Shown here: positions 1 to 13,103 of the stretch, piece after piece
How positions within the stretch are numbered: the stretch's first letter is position 1
How the letters are laid out: each line of letters opens with the position of its first letter
Assembly: GCA_029891385.1 (NCBI GenBank)
Contig: CM057233.1
Coordinates: 33,586,540 to 33,650,539 of the forward strand
DNA from: Erythroxylum novogranatense
Taxonomy: Eukaryota > Streptophyta > Magnoliopsida > Malpighiales > Erythroxylaceae
DNA: 64,000 nt
Direction of reading: 5' to 3'
Position numbers and translations under genes: made by a program
The notes under the pieces: model-generated
The model's database searches: none
What the model was told of the DNA's origin: nothing
Seen by the model: only the letters and a program-made list of their open reading frames with translations

Positions 1-1700
1 AGTAAGTGTGGGGAGGTGTCCGATTTTGGGAGTGTTTAACTTGCTGCTGCCATGTTACTTGTCTGCTCCGAAGTCCAATATTGTCAAGTTTTTACGCTTG
101 AAGTTATGGCATTTGATAAGATTTTTGTGTGTTTCTGCTGCTGCCATGTGCTTAATTCCTGGTATAAAACTTGACTTTTGAAAATGTGATTTTTAAGTTA
201 GGAAGTTTAGACACTTATCCCATGATATTTTGAGTAAAAAATAAAAGGAATTTTGATGATATGAACTGATTTTGGGACTGCTCAATGGGGTTTATCATGT
301 CTTTAAAAATGATTTGAAACTCTTAGAAAGTCTAGAGAGGAGGACTTTGCTATTGTTACTTGGTTTGACTGTTGTGAGAACTTTAGCTGATAAGACCTAG
401 TGAATGGAAACTAGAACTTGAAATTGACCGTCATAGCACTCATGAGTCTTAATTTAAACTGTTTACACTTTGAATTCTCAAAAGGGTTTTCAAAACTTAG
501 TTTCCTTCGATAGGTGTTTTTTAGAGCAATTTTCAAAGCCAAAAAATTTGGGATAGCTTCTGAACACTAGAACTCTTTTCTACATTCCCTCGAGGCGAAA
601 TCCTAGGCGAGTCTCAACCTTGGACATGATTTAGGCATTTTTTGGCCGAGTCATTAATCCTCTTATATTTTTCCCACCTTTACATTACCATTCTCTCACC
701 CCTTCTAGCCTGCGAAGTATGCTAAATGCGTACTTTAATTTTTCTTTCATAGCCCACAATATAACCATATACACCAAAAGCCTTTAGACTACCACTCTTC
801 TTGCAAGAAAATAGTCTTCTAAATTAATTGTTGAGCACATGCACTTGTTAATAGTTAGGAGTTGATACAATTACATTTTATTTAACGTCTTAAATTAGAG
901 TCTAGTTCTTAGTTTTTGGGAGTAAAGGGTTCTTGGGACTTACGTGTTTAATTTTTATTGGGTTTGAGGTTGGATGTAAATAGCTTTGTGATGTTTTAGT
1001 TTTCCTTAAAAAGGTTCGAAAAAAAAGAAAAAAAAAGAAGAAAAAAAGAAGAAAAAAAGAAAAGAAAAACAGAGAAAAAAATTCAAAAAAAAAGGAAGAA
1101 AAGAAAGAAAAAAAAGGGGGTGGAAAAGCGTACGGAATGTTCAAAGTTGTTGTTAGTGTTTTATTTTGAGTAACATTTGACGTCATCTGGGTATCAAGGG
1201 CAGTTAGGTCATGCATTGCTCCGTTCAGGTTATGTGCTGAACACTTATTTTCTTGTATCTCTTGAGCCTTATATTATCCTGTCTTTTGTAACCATTACCC
1301 TAGCCTAACCCAAGTAAAGACCTTTTGATCCTTTGTTGAGATTTCACCTACATTAGTGGAGAGGGAGTTTAGAAGAGAGCCTGCGGTGTTCACTATTTTG
1401 TTTTAATGAAGCTATGAAAATGTTTTTACACGCTTTGTTAATTGCTCGATAAAATGCCTATTGATTCGAACTTCGAAGGTGTTCGTGCGTGTTTTATGAA
1501 TTCTTAGTGTAACCTTTTCAATTGAGTTCATGATGACGGAATGATATCGATGGTTTAGTTTCCAATTGCGAAGTTGAGTTGTCTGCTATTTTTGCATATG
1601 TTGGATTGAGTTTCATGATGAAGTGGTGGTCTCCTAAATAGGTTGATTTTGAGTTTTGAGTCATGCTTGAGGACAAGCATGGGATAAGTGTAGGGAAATT
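1..1700 (+). mobile_element. 3' internal region of an Athila/Tat-like LTR retrotransposon
   Basis: This is the non-coding stretch between the lost pol/env-like part, which lies outside the window, and the 3' LTR at 1701. It has no long open frame on the plus strand. It contains the tell-tale phrase gcttgaggacaagca (about 1666-1680) followed by a short polypurine tract (about 1688-1700) directly before an LTR start. That arrangement is typical of plant Athila/Tat-type gypsy elements. A purine-only block at 1016-1120 is also usual in their 3' untranslated region. Lineage assignment is inference from these motifs. The position of a polypurine tract just before a TG-starting LTR is seen directly. 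Confidence 0.6.
1016..1120. repeat. purine-only (A/G) tract
   Basis: About 100 bases that are almost only A and G (runs of aaaaagaag type). The opposite strand reads as a long Phe/Ser/Leu-rich open frame, which is a composition artefact and not a gene. The tract belongs to the 3' internal region of the retroelement that ends at 3226. Confidence 0.8.
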
Positions 1701-3226
1701 TGATAGCTTGCAAATTCAACATGTTTTTGGTCCTTTATCCTTTGCTTATTTGAACCTTATTATGTTTAATTATGAGATTCTACTTAGTTTTTCTCACTTT
1801 AATTGAAGGGAAATAAATCAATTGCTAAGCTATAGCCATAGAGAGGAGACACGTGACATACAGCAGTGGACCAATAAATGCAAGGAAATTAAATGGGCAG
1901 CTGATTGGTCCATCAATGCACAACAACAATAGAAAAAAAATGAAATCAACAGAGGCAATTAAAGAGAGGCGCAAGCATGATGAAAAGCAACGTTGAGTGG
2001 AGGAGCTGATGTTTTTAATGGGAGAGCACACAATAAGCTACGGACATCACAAAGCTCACTTAATTGTCATCATCAGCAGCTATAAAAAGGACAACGCAAC
2101 AGCTGGGCATGAACTTAAGTGAATTAAATGGGCAGAGATTAAATTGGAGGGCCAACGCAAAGGAGAAATAAAACACTATTTTTGGATGGACCAATTCTGT
2201 GGGCCTTAGTTTCATTAGTATATAAGTGAAAATTAGGTTTTAAATTAGATATACTTTTTCTTGGCCACCGAGAGGAGTTTTTGTGTTTTTTTCTTTTACA
2301 GATTCTGTTTCTTTAGCTAGGAGAGGAATGTCGTTTTTTGATTCTTTTCAGAACATCATGTGTTTGTCGATAGTCATGCGAGGCTAACTCCTTTAATTTA
2401 GTCAAGGGATAATTCAAGGTTGAAGTTTATATGGTTGTGAGATTTTAACGTGCTTTAATTTATTCTTTGATTACATTGCATTTATGTCTTTTCTATGATT
2501 TCTTGGGATAATTTATCCGTGGTGAATTACTGTTATTTGTTCAACAGGGCCCGTTGTTCGTCTAATAGGAATTCACATAGCCAATCAATTAGGTTAAATC
2601 TGTGATTGTTTATCCGAATTGATGCAAGTGGCAATTAGTATAACTTGATTGCGTCAAAGCCTTTGGGTTATATTAAGTGAAGACATAATCTAGTTTAAAC
2701 GAATTCTCGTAGTCTTTGTTGATTAGGGCAAGCTCTTACTAGTTTTTAATGTTGTTAACGAGTTAAATCCTTCGTCGTACTTAGGGTTACTTGTTAATTA
2801 GGGGTTATTATTAGGTCATATCTTAATTACCTAATAATACAATAAGATTGGTTGGGAGGACGTTTCTTTCGGCTATAACTTGTCTGCAATGTTAATTTGA
2901 ATAGTTATCCTAGAGTCGATGATCAATCCATATGAATTTCATACCGCGAATTACCTTTGACTGGGTTTGTTTTCTATTGATTTCGAATTTTAATTATTAT
3001 CGTTGTCTTGATTTCGTTTTTAATTTTTAATTTTTAATTTTTTATCGTTAAACAAAAAAAATTCCCCAGTTTTCACTTTATCTTTCAGTTTGCAGTTTCA
3101 GTTCTGGCTAACCTTAGGCAAGGCTAGTCTCTAGGGTTCGACCCTTCTCACCCTATTTACAGTATTCTTAATTTTTTTTGTTAGGAAGAGCAGGTCTTTT
3201 ATTTTTGGTGGTTTCGACACCCATCA
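1701..3226 (+). mobile_element. 3' LTR of the Athila/Tat-like element
   Basis: It starts TGATAGCTTGC right after a polypurine tract and ends with GACACCCATCA, giving TG...CA termini and a length of about 1.53 kb. TATA-like boxes are seen at 2081-2087 (tataaaa) and near 2219. The end block, with a 'ggttcgaccc' phrase and 'gtttcgacaccc', resembles the 3' end of Athila-type LTRs. Its partner LTR lies outside the window, so LTR divergence and the target-site duplication cannot be read. Confidence 0.65.
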
Positions 3227-3412
3227 CAGCATGCCAAAGATTAAGCAAGGGTTGAAAGAGGAGGATCGAAAATCGTCAAAGGGAGAAGAGAAGGTATGCC
3301 TTATGATGGAGAAATGAGTTTACTGCTAAAAGAATTTCGGTAACTCTCAAGGGTAAAAGTCAAACTAAAGGCATTAAGGGTTAATTTTAAACCTAGGGCT
3401 AAAAAGGAATAA

Positions 3413-3880
3413 GTCCTCAAATTCTTTTAAATCTCATTCACTTTTCAAAACAATTCTAGCCCAATTTGTCTTTAAATCCCAATGGCTCGACATATCTATT
3501 TTTTTTCCATCACCATTGAACAATTTTTTTCAGTATTATCAATTATTCAGTCCGTCACTTATAAGGTTTTCCAGTCCGGATATTTACTCCCAAATTTCCA
3601 GAAAATTTCTAAGAGTCACTAACAATTGATAACCACTCCTAGAGCATTTCAATTTAGATTATCAAACACAATTGTCTCCGAATTCACAGAACACATCATA
3701 TTCTCAAATAAAAGCCGGAAAATGTCATGCATGCGTATACATATATGTGCATGTGCCAAATGTCTTATTCCTCTCTATATCGAGAGGCCAAATGCATGCT
3801 CATATCAAAATATGTAATGCGACCTACAAGCCTTACCCACTGGACCCATTTACCCTTCCCATCGGGGATGGGATGTTACA
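3413..3880 (-). mobile_element. decayed solo LTR, gypsy type
   Basis: The right end (3851-3880) reads acccttcccatcgg followed by gatgggatgttaca, matching the right ends of the 397-bp LTRs at 31154-31550 and 35071-35467. The phrases 'ggaaaatgtcatgcatgc' (about 3718-3735) and 'atgccaaa' are shared with the same LTRs. The direct repeat aataa stands at 3408-3412 and 3881-3885, which fits a 5-bp target duplication, but the expected TGTAG left terminus is not preserved. The strand given is the sense strand, inferred from the 31-35 kb element. Confidence 0.5.
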
Positions 3881-5440
3881 AATAAAGAGGCAACTGAGGA
3901 ACTTTTTTAGAGATGGAAACTCCAAAAAGAGATTAACAAGACATTTATAACCTTGTTTCCTAAAGCAAAAGAACATAATTTAGTACAACATTACAAACTT
4001 GTTGCATGTCGTAATTCTATTTAAAAGATAATAAAGGATATTAGTAGAGAGAATGAACATAATCATGATTAATTATCTAACCCATTAGTAGGAGCACTCA
4101 TCCCAGGTAGATAAATCAATGATAACATTATTTTCGTACAGGAATTGTAGAATAACTACATAAGGAAATGGAGTAGTAGGAATTGTGATCTTAAGATAGA
4201 CGTCTAAAAGGCCTATGACACATTAGACTACAGTTTCATCTTGAATGTGTTGAAAAAATTTAGATTCCCTGTTGACTTTACATAAAGGATAAAACAATGC
4301 GTCATAAAGTTCTCCTTCAACATTCTAGTTAATAAAGAACAATCAAAGTTAACTAGAACCTATAAAGGGCTAAGTAAGGAGATCTAATTTCTCCTTATCT
4401 ATTTACCCTATCTATAAAAACCTTTAATAAGTTATTAGTAAGGGTGGTGGAAAGGTTTAAATGTTTCTAAGTTTTGTGGATGACCTATTCCTCTTCTCAA
4501 GAGCTAATGATAATTTTGCCTTAAAACTTGTTATAGGCATCAAAATGATTAAGAAAATATCAAGAAAGAAAATCTATAATGAAAAAGTGGTATGGTTTTG
4601 TCATACAAAGTAACTTCCCCAAGTATATGGTTAGGCAGCATAATAAGAATCAAGATACAACAATTACCACTACAATACCTGATGATCCCCATCTCATATA
4701 AGAAACCACTGATTTTATAATACAAACATATCCTAGATAAAGTTAGGGGTACTAAGCTGGACAACAAAATGCTTATCTCTAGCAAGAAAAGTATAATTAA
4801 TATCCTTGTGCCTAGGTTCCTTGAGCATTTATTAGGCTTCACATCTGGTTATTCCTAAGACCATAATAAAGTAGATGGAGAGCAGATTCAAAAGATTCCT
4901 TTAGGGTCGTGGTCTAGAGGATACATACAAGGAAAGCGTAAAATGAAAATAAATTTATGTTCCTAGAAGTCAATTGGGCATGGATCTCATCCCCATTGAG
5001 GATATCAATAGGCCTATGCCAATAAATGGGGTGTAGAGATTAATAAGGGATGAATACTCTTTATGGGTTAGATGGGTGAATATTTACGACATAAGAGGAA
5101 GTTATTTTTGGAGTCTGACTTGCCTAAAAAATGCTTCAAAAATCATGGTGAATATCTTTAAGACAATGGATGAGATTAAATAGAACATTTATTATAAAGT
5201 TAGAGGTGGGAAGAAAATCTCTTTCTAGAGGAATAAATGGTCTCATTATAGGATACTTAACAAATCGCAAGAGCTACAAACTCTTAAAGTAGTGAATCAA
5301 TAAGAAGAAGTTATTGTATCCCACGCACTCCCTAATCTAGATACATTGGTAAATCTTATACCTGATTCAAGTTTATTATAATTTTTGAGTAATTGTACGC
5401 TAAATCCTATAAAACAAGATTCAATAATATGTGAAGGGTT
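3881..5440 (+). pseudogene. LINE (L1-type) reverse transcriptase, 5' part, broken
   Basis: With frame changes, the plus strand encodes the standard LINE reverse-transcriptase blocks: a KLQKEINKTFITLFPK-type block at about 3913-3960, YKLVACRNSI-(stop)-KIIKDI, LKIDV-(stop)-KAYDTLDYSFILNVL at about 4190-4245, and the catalytic FVDDLFLFSRA at about 4473-4505. Reading continues through a post-RT region to about 5340. Stops and frameshifts are frequent, so no product is expected. The frame is cut at 5440 by a copia element and appears to resume at 19303. No endonuclease domain was found upstream. Confidence 0.75.
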
Positions 5441-5946
5441 TGATAAAGTAAACACACGTAAAACGATAGTGAATTGTGTGTGACTTTAAAAATTTTGCAA
5501 GTTACCTACAATTCGTGTAAAGACAGGGGCCTTTTAAAATTTAAAAACAATAGGAGCTTGTCAGATTATGAAACCCTGCTAAAAGATAGGAGTCTGTTAA
5601 ACGATAAATCTTATTAAAACAATTTAAAAAAGAAGGCGCCTGTTAAAACTGAAAAGAACCTCTTGCAAGTTAAAAAAAGGAGCCTATTATAAGAGTGAAG
5701 AGCTTCTTGTAAAAATGAAAAAACAAATAATATACTGCGAAAATTTAGAAGTTAAAAAAAGAGAGAGGAATAAAATAGTCATTTTATACTAGTTCAGCTT
5801 ATAACCAAAGCTTATGTCCAGTTCCCAAGTATTCAACTTGAATGTTTCACTAAAATCCCAAGTAGGAATTTTACGAGTCTCTTCATGCTCACAAGTACAT
5901 ATTTTTTAAGGTTCTCTAACCTTCCAAACTAGTAGTATTTAGCTAG
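5441..5946 (-). repeat. 3' LTR of the SIRE-like element, distal part
   Basis: It starts (plus strand) TGATAAAG, which is the complement of an LTR ending in ...TTATCA. It aligns with 18123 onward: gataaa, aaacaca, gtgtgtgactt, agacaggggcc, and 'cctgttaaa' repeats. It is interrupted at 5946 by the solo LTR 5947-12218 and continues after 12218. Confidence 0.75.
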
Positions 5947-6651
5947 TGTAGCACCCAACTCCCGCGCGACCCGAACCCAACATCGATGGTGATATCTGAG
6001 TCCGTACCCCGCGAGAGTGCCGTGCTAAAACACTCATTCAGTAGTCGGTACTTTTTTTTCATAACAATATATGCGGAATCAATGCCCAAGTTGGGTCCTC
6101 ATTAAATCATATACAAATTCATTATACACAATTCCCAATAGCCACTCGGGCCTATTTCCCAAATACAAATATACACTTCAATACATAAATAAAGACATGC
6201 AATGCAGACGCGAACTGATCCCAACTCTTATCCTTCATTTGAATCCTGCAAATATACTCCCGTTGGCTTAACGGGGTATTCTTCTGATCCTAAAAAATAA
6301 TTGCAAATTTTAGATGAGTTTTGCGAACTCAGTGAGTGACCATCATCGATGGCTCACTCATCACATATTACATAAGACACATATATTTCATAAATCACAT
6401 TTCATTATACATTTTTTCAATAGCGCACATGTTCATATCATTTCACATTCAATCACTGAACCAATCTCACTTTATTTCCTATATCACAATATTTCCCACG
6501 TTCATATCATTTCATTAACAACCATATTGAATCACATAAACTTTTTCAGTTATTTTACATTCAATATCATTTAATCATTTATGCCATGCATACTTAGTGT
6601 ATATGAGACTCACTTTTCAATTGTTACTCTATTGTGATCGAGTGCCTGAAC

Positions 6652-6806
6652 TGTCCCATATAGGGCTCATTGATAATTGTCCCATGTAGGGCTCATTGAT
6701 AACTGTCCCATGTAGGGCTCATTGATAACTATCCCATGTAGGGCTCATTGGTCACTGTCCCATGTAGGGCTCATTGATAGCTGTCCCATATAGGGCTCAT
6801 TAATCG
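6652..6806. repeat. tandem repeat, ~26-bp unit, about six copies
   Basis: The unit is close to tgtcccatgtagggctcatt plus gataac, repeated about six times with a few substitutions. It lies inside large solo LTR copy A. In copy B (22581-26853) the homologous position carries a longer version with the core gggacagttatcaatgagcc. Confidence 0.85.
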
Positions 6807-8209
6807 TTGAGCTTGTAGCTTTGATCGGTGGCTACTCTAGTCACAACGGCCATTATCTGATTATGCATTCATATATGTAATGCATATGTCACAATGTTAT
6901 ACACAATTATCTATCCCTTTCAATCACTTCTCATATCATCAGACTTTAGTCCGACATTCCACCCTTGAAGTGGAGCATTTCACAGTTTTGCTCATTACAC
7001 ATTTGTCAATCAAATAAGTATAAGGCAATTTTTGCCTTTCACCAAATCAAATTATTCACTCAAATGCATATGGAATGCGTATGTGACACTTTTCTCATTT
7101 ATTTCGACGTTGTGACCGAGTGCTCAAACTATCCCAATATGGGCGCATTAATCGTTGAGCCTGAGGCTCTGAAATCACTGTGGGCTCAAGGCCCAAGTAC
7201 GGTGAGCTTTTAGCTCTCGATGGCTACTCCGGTCACAACTACCATTATCTGATTTTGCACTCATCCATGGAATACATATGTCAAAACAAATGCAGTATTT
7301 CAATCACAATCAATCCTAAATAATTCACAATCACATTTTAATCACAATTCTATTGATATACATTTCAAACACGGATGGCCCAAATTCACAAACAATTTGC
7401 ACTTCTATGTCATAATTCCCATTTCATCAGACCTTCCGTCCGGAATCTATAATCAAACACAATTCACTAACCCACCATTATTCACCAAAGTTTTATAAAG
7501 ACAGAATTCTAAGCACATAATAATTGAGGTACCGTCTAGGTCACTCACCTCATTTCCATGCTTGAATCTTATCCAAAGCATCAATTTCTTCATTATTTCT
7601 TTCCTTCATCCAAGTTAAAATTCCCTAAGCCACAATTACCCAAATTCAACATCACATACTGTATAAACACTAAAATAGAGCTTAGGAAACACAACCATAT
7701 ACCAATCTTAAGTCATATGAACCAAACCCCCTTCAAAATTTAACAAATCAAAAATCTCAATCTTACCTTGATCTTTCACCCATCAATGAATTTCTTGTCT
7801 TGGATGGAAGCTCTCATCATCCTCCATGTTTTTCTCTTCTTGAGCACCATGAAAATCCCTCTTGAAGGGCTTAGAAAAATCAATACCTAATTTACTCTTT
7901 CTTCTTTCTTCTTCTCCCATCCGAATTCTCCCATCCGAAGGCTCTCGACTCTTCTCTTTTCTTCTATTCTTTCTTTTCTGTTTTTCACAGTCCACTTGCT
8001 TTTATAGTGCCATGTCATTTAATGAATGAGGAATGACCCATATGCCCCTCCATTTAAGCCTATAAACTTAACCCTTTAAGTGATGCTCCAAAAATGCCCT
8101 TCCTTTTTGCCTTAAAACTGACATTTTGGCCTCTTATTTCGATTAGGTAAATAAAACAATTTGGCAAAACTTTCTTCTAGAGAGATGTTCCTCTATGTCT
8201 TAAGAATCC

Positions 8210-8450
8210 ATCGCTTCAAGAATCAGATCGATCGGAGGTCGGACGAAGAAGTTATGCTCAAAAGAGTGAAAGGAGGTCGGTCGGCTGAAACATTGGTAAA
8301 TGCGGCTCACCAATTTGCGGCGTGTCTTAGAGATGAATCTTGGCTGCTGGCTGGCTCTCGACATGGAGCGCTGGACTGGCCGAGCTCTTGCACTGACGAG
8401 CTCTCGCGCGGGCCGATCGGCCAGCTTGACCGACCTTCCAACTTCTAACG
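8210..8450. repeat. GATC-centred palindrome cluster in LTR copy A
   Basis: This is a GC-richer island in an AT-rich LTR. It has several overlapping palindromic words: gatcgatc (about 8227-8234), ggtcggtcgg (about 8275-8284), and ggccgatcggcc (8411-8422), a perfect 12-bp palindrome. The conserved neighbour gaagaagttatgctcaaaag starts near 8245. The same neighbour is found next to a different palindrome cluster in copy B (about 24679-24704). Confidence 0.7.
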
Positions 8451-9486
8451 CTTATAACTTTTGACTCCGAACTCCGAATTTTACAAACTTGGTACCATTG
8501 GAAAGATAAAAGACCGATCTACGATTTACATGCAGGTCTTAACAACAATTTCGGTCTCTAAAAAGGTCAAAAAGTCCCTCAAATTGATTGATCGATCAGT
8601 TTCACACTAAACAGCATCAGAACTTCCAAAAATCATAACTTTCCATCCCTTTAGCCAAAAATTTCAAATTTTATATCAATAAAAAGAGCAAAACAAATGC
8701 TACATCTTTCAGGAATAACTTAGAAGCCAATTCCATATCTATACAAATGAAATTTGCAAACAAAGGATCAGCCTACCCTATTTATCCTCAACAGAAATCC
8801 TATTTTTCAAAATTCATAACTCCACATCCCCTTGGTAAAAATTTCCATACCATATAGAATAAAAAGCTTAGACAATCTACTACAATTCTCAGGAAGGACT
8901 TCAAGGCAAATTCCAACTCTAATTAGGTTGAATCCACCCATTAATGTGGCTTCCCTGTTAATTAGTATTAAAACAACATATGACCTAATCATAGCCAAGA
9001 CTTTACAAATTCATATCTAACAATCCTTACATCTAAAATTCGCATAAAATACCTCATTAGAAATCTACCACATTCTTCTACAATTTTCCAGAAGGTCACT
9101 TGAGCCAATTGCACCCCTAACAGTCCCAAATAAATATTAGAACACAAAAAGCACAAAACTTATGCCCTTAGAGCATTTGCACACCAAAACACATTTCGGA
9201 CTGAATTACCACCTGAGCATTATCAAACCACAACTTACAACCTACACATCGAAAAATATCATACTCAGTGGTGTTGGAAAGATAACACATAAATTTTCAA
9301 CTTTCAGTAATACCAATTTCACAAAATCTGTCTCCTTTATCCTGGAAAAATTCTCAAAATTTCAGGTTGTCAATAATGGAACCAAGATCCGGGTACTATT
9401 TATCCAGCACACACATCTCAACTTCTGAGCCAATTTCAAAGCTCTTAAAGCCACAATTGGGCTGAACTTCCTTCATAGGAATTCTA

Positions 9487-11580
9487 TGTTGGATCGGAAA
9501 AAGAAAGCATGCTTAGTTTGGAGAAACGATAGATTTCAAAACTTTTTAAGAAATCATCTTGCAGCGGAAGCAATATATCCAAATCAACATGCTAATCCAT
9601 ACATGATATGGTATAAGGATAATAAAACCAAGAAAAGATAAAAGGAATTACCGACTCCTTCGCTTCTGACTTTAAATCCTCATTGCGCTATCCTCTCCTT
9701 CTTGATCCAAATCCTTTGCCTTTGAGTCTTTTCCTTTAGCAATCTATCTTCTTCCTTGTAGTAGTATCCTCTACCAATTAGATTTACCACTTGTTCTTCA
9801 AGGACAACTAGGTTAACAAAATCCTTTGGTGGGAAAGGAGAAGAAATATTTGGAGGAGATTTTCTTAGAAGAAGAAGAACCAAAATTGAAACTCTTTCAA
9901 TTCTTTCACTTAGGAATTTCGGTTCTTCCTTGCATGAAAAGAGAGAATGTCTAAAAACCATGCAAGAAGCCTTTCTTACATCTCAATTTCAAAAAATGCA
10001 TGAAATGGAAAGAGTGAGAGGCATCCAATGCATCACTTCTTACATTAATCACTCATCAAATAGCCAATAAATGAGACTTACTTCATTTATCTTTAAAATG
10101 GCTATTTGAAAAGACCATAACCTATAATTGAATACCCATTTCGGTTTTGGCAAGAAGAAAGAAGGAAGATGGTCCATCTAATGCACATCTTTCATCTTTA
10201 ATCTAATGAATGCAAATAGGTTACATGCCAACATTAAAAGCCAACCATTAAACCATTTAATGGTAAGTTCATAACTCCATTTAATAATGATGAACCATAA
10301 TAAAGACCATCTTTATTTAGTATTTTAATGTCAAATGTGGTTACACATCTAACCTAACACAATTTCGAAATTGCTTCTTCTCCATTTAAAACAATTGTTT
10401 TAATATAATTAATCTAATCAATTACATTAAACCAAAACAAGCCCATTTCTAAATGAACATATGGGCTTCCAATTAACCATTAATTAGTATAAGCCCATCA
10501 TTCAATTATGGACTTCTAAAGCCTCCAAACTACTTCTTACTTAGCTTGATAACCTTCCTTAAAGCCAAGTGGGGAATCTTATTGGACTTTGATAATTCAA
10601 GCTCCAATAAGCCCAGAAATAATTCAATCTCATTGGAATTAATTCTAGCTTATTAACTAAATGTCATTCCACTAAAGACAATTAGTTGAACTCTTGAATT
10701 ATTAAATATTATGAGAATATGTCCAATTGCAAACCCTATTTAGAACCTTATTATAGCCATCCGCACAACAAAAGGTAAAATTACCGTTTTGCCCTTATGT
10801 TGGTTTTTCCTTCTAGATCTCTCGTTTTACTTTATATGGTGATTAACACATAAGATCTCATCTTAGTGTTAAGACTTGATAGGTAGCTAGTCCATCAAAC
10901 TCTGGCGCCAGTTTAATCACCAAATCTCCTTAAAACATCTGAAGAGATGATAACACTATAAACTCTTTATTTGAGTGAATGTTCACGATACATGTTTCAA
11001 TTAATAATTCCAACATGCAGAATCGGATTAATACCTGTAAAAATCCATTCCGATCATATCAAGAATTATAATGAAACACATATGAGTTCACCACTCATCA
11101 AGATTGTGGTTCATAATAAGCGAATGCTTAAGTTGTATGTTTTAAGATTAAAGTAACGCCCACTTTATTCTTGAAAACATACTTGATTCCAATTCATTTA
11201 ATAGTGCCATTATCGATAGTCTACTACTATCATGATATGAAACTCATCATTCCCTTTAAGTAAACTCCTTTACTTATATGGAGATAAATCGCAACACTAC
11301 GCCTAAACCATAATCAAACGACCAACTTGATTATTCAACTGTGAATCAATTAATTGATTCTAATAATATACATGTTTCCCATACATCTCTATGTATATGT
11401 ATATTACTTACAAATGAATCTCGGTACCTTATGACCAGATATATAATGCTCATACAGATAAAACCAAACTCTTTTGTTTTATTAATAATAAATATTTTCA
11501 TTACAAAGCAGAATCAAGAAGATAAAGTTACATGTAAATACACTTGCTTTCCAGGGCACTATATTTACATAACTCCAACA
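9487..11580. mobile_element. solo LTR, copia-type termini, nested in copy A
   Basis: It begins TGTTGGATCGG and ends CTCCAACA (TGTTGG...CCAACA, the usual copia LTR termini). It is flanked by a perfect duplication ttcta (9482-9486 and 11581-11585) and is 2094 bp long. No primer site, polypurine tract or coding frame was seen, so it is read as a solo LTR. The sense strand was not determined. Confidence 0.8.
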
Positions 11581-12218
11581 TTCTATCCATACTTCTCAAG
11601 TTTAATTTAAAGCAAACCTCAACTCAATAGCGTAACTACATCAAAAGTTATAAACAAATACCTGAAGCATGCACAAGTTCCATTTTCCAGATTTCATACT
11701 AAATCCTACTCCTTTCATGTAAACATCAATGCCACATCAATAAACATCCCATTTAGCCAAGAGATCAGCCACAAATTCATCAAGACACTTACTTGAGTAA
11801 TAAAGCACAAATTTGGCAGCACACAACATACAATCTTCTTACTTGAATTTACCACTTATCTAACATTATTAAAACATCAAAACAAAATCCAAAACCAATC
11901 CAACACATGTTCAATCATTTAGCCTCACATAACATGCACTTATAACCATACAATTATCTATTTAGCAACACAAACATACTACTTTCACTCTTTCAACACC
12001 TTCTACCCATAAATTTTAGAAATTCACATTTCCTATCTTTTATACCTGGCAATTGTCAATGAATTCATGTACCACTTTATGAGCCAGTAATCATTATGTA
12101 AATGCATGTATGCTAATAAGATGCATGAACAAAACCAATGCATTTCCTTTGTCTCTCCTTGAGTACATTTTTACAATATTTCGGGTCCTCGCCCTTCATT
12201 TGGGGACGGGATGTTACA

Positions 12219-12859
12219 GCTAGCTTTTAGGAGCTCTTTTCAGATGAAAATGTAATTTTCTCGATATGAGTTTCAATGGTCTCTCCCAAAAAAAATTTCG
12301 CTTTCTAAAGAACAAGAGATTTGACAATGATATCACTTTTAAGATAATTGATCCTATAAATGTATTTCAAGAGTCTGATCTCTTTTTGCAAAACAAGTAG
12401 CTCTTCGTTAAGTAGGCATTTCTTTCAACTAGTCATTGCTTCACTTGAATCCTTATTTAACTGGATGGATTAAAATCTGAATAACTTCGATGTCATCTTT
12501 GCCAAAAATCTTCTAGTAATCACAGGGCTAATATACGACCTTCATAATTAGATGGATCCTTTTGGTAATATTCCTACAAGAAAGGTAGCGTATTTTGTAT
12601 GATTTTATTTCCTTTTGAGAATTAACCCGTTAACTATAAAAGGAAATAACTCCAATGATAATATGATTCTTCCAAATATTGTGAAATAAATAAGATAAGT
12701 TCGTTAGGAAGGTTCCCACAAGAAAGGAAGCATTTATCCTATGATTTTATTTCCTTTTGAGAATTAGATCGTTAATTGTACTAAGAATAAATCCAATTTA
12801 AATTTTGAAATATTATGAAATTATCATCAAAATCATTAATAATAAACCTTAAGGTATCA
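12219..12859 (-). repeat. 3' LTR of the SIRE-like element, proximal part
   Basis: This continues the LTR interrupted at 5946. It aligns with about 18640-19297: 'agctcttttcagatgaaaat', 'gattttatttccttttgag' (twice in both copies), and 'aaatcattaataataaacct'. On the minus strand the LTR begins TGATACC at 12859, directly after a purine run (aaaatggggaaga, 12860-12873) that fits the polypurine tract. Confidence 0.75.
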
Positions 12860-13103
12860 ATCTTCCCCATTTTGATGATGATAAACAATAACATTTATAT
12901 TTTCAAATTTCAACTAATAATGAAGGGTTTCGAAAAATACCTATAGACTTTATAAGTTCTCACTGATTTGAAGAAGCCTTTCCTTTCTTACTAAGAAGCC
13001 TATCGTTAACAAATCACATATTAAAACTTCATAGATTTAGTTAGTAACATTTGTCACAGATTCATTATGCTCACAAATCATGCAAGCAAAAGTCATGCAA
13101 GTA

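Larger units (their letters stand above)
5947..12218 (-). mobile_element. large solo LTR, gypsy type (copy A)
   Basis: The termini are TGTAGCACCC...GATGTTACA, flanked by a perfect 5-bp duplication gctag (5942-5946 and 12219-12223). After removing the nested insertion 9487-11580 its length is about 4.17 kb. It is homologous, in inverse orientation, to the 4.27-kb unit at 22581-26853. For example, the block with ctcactca, catcgatggctcactca and the gcagac(g/a)c(g/a)aact(g/a)atccc phrase occurs in both. No LTR pair, primer site or coding region is visible, so a solo LTR left by LTR-LTR recombination is the simplest reading. The size would suit the Tekay/Del chromoviruses; that lineage is inference. 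Confidence 0.75.

Noticed and set aside
902..1216. Phe/Ser/Leu-rich open frame on the minus strand
   Set aside because: It is the complement of a purine-only tract in retroelement DNA. It shows no domain and is compositional.
6652..6806. Regular direct repeats considered as a CRISPR-like array
   Set aside because: There are no unique spacers of constant length, the units are contiguous, and the context is a plant LTR.
7783..7995. Lys/Arg/Glu-rich minus-strand frame
   Set aside because: It is within solo LTR copy A. It has low-complexity charge and no domain; copy B has no matching frame.
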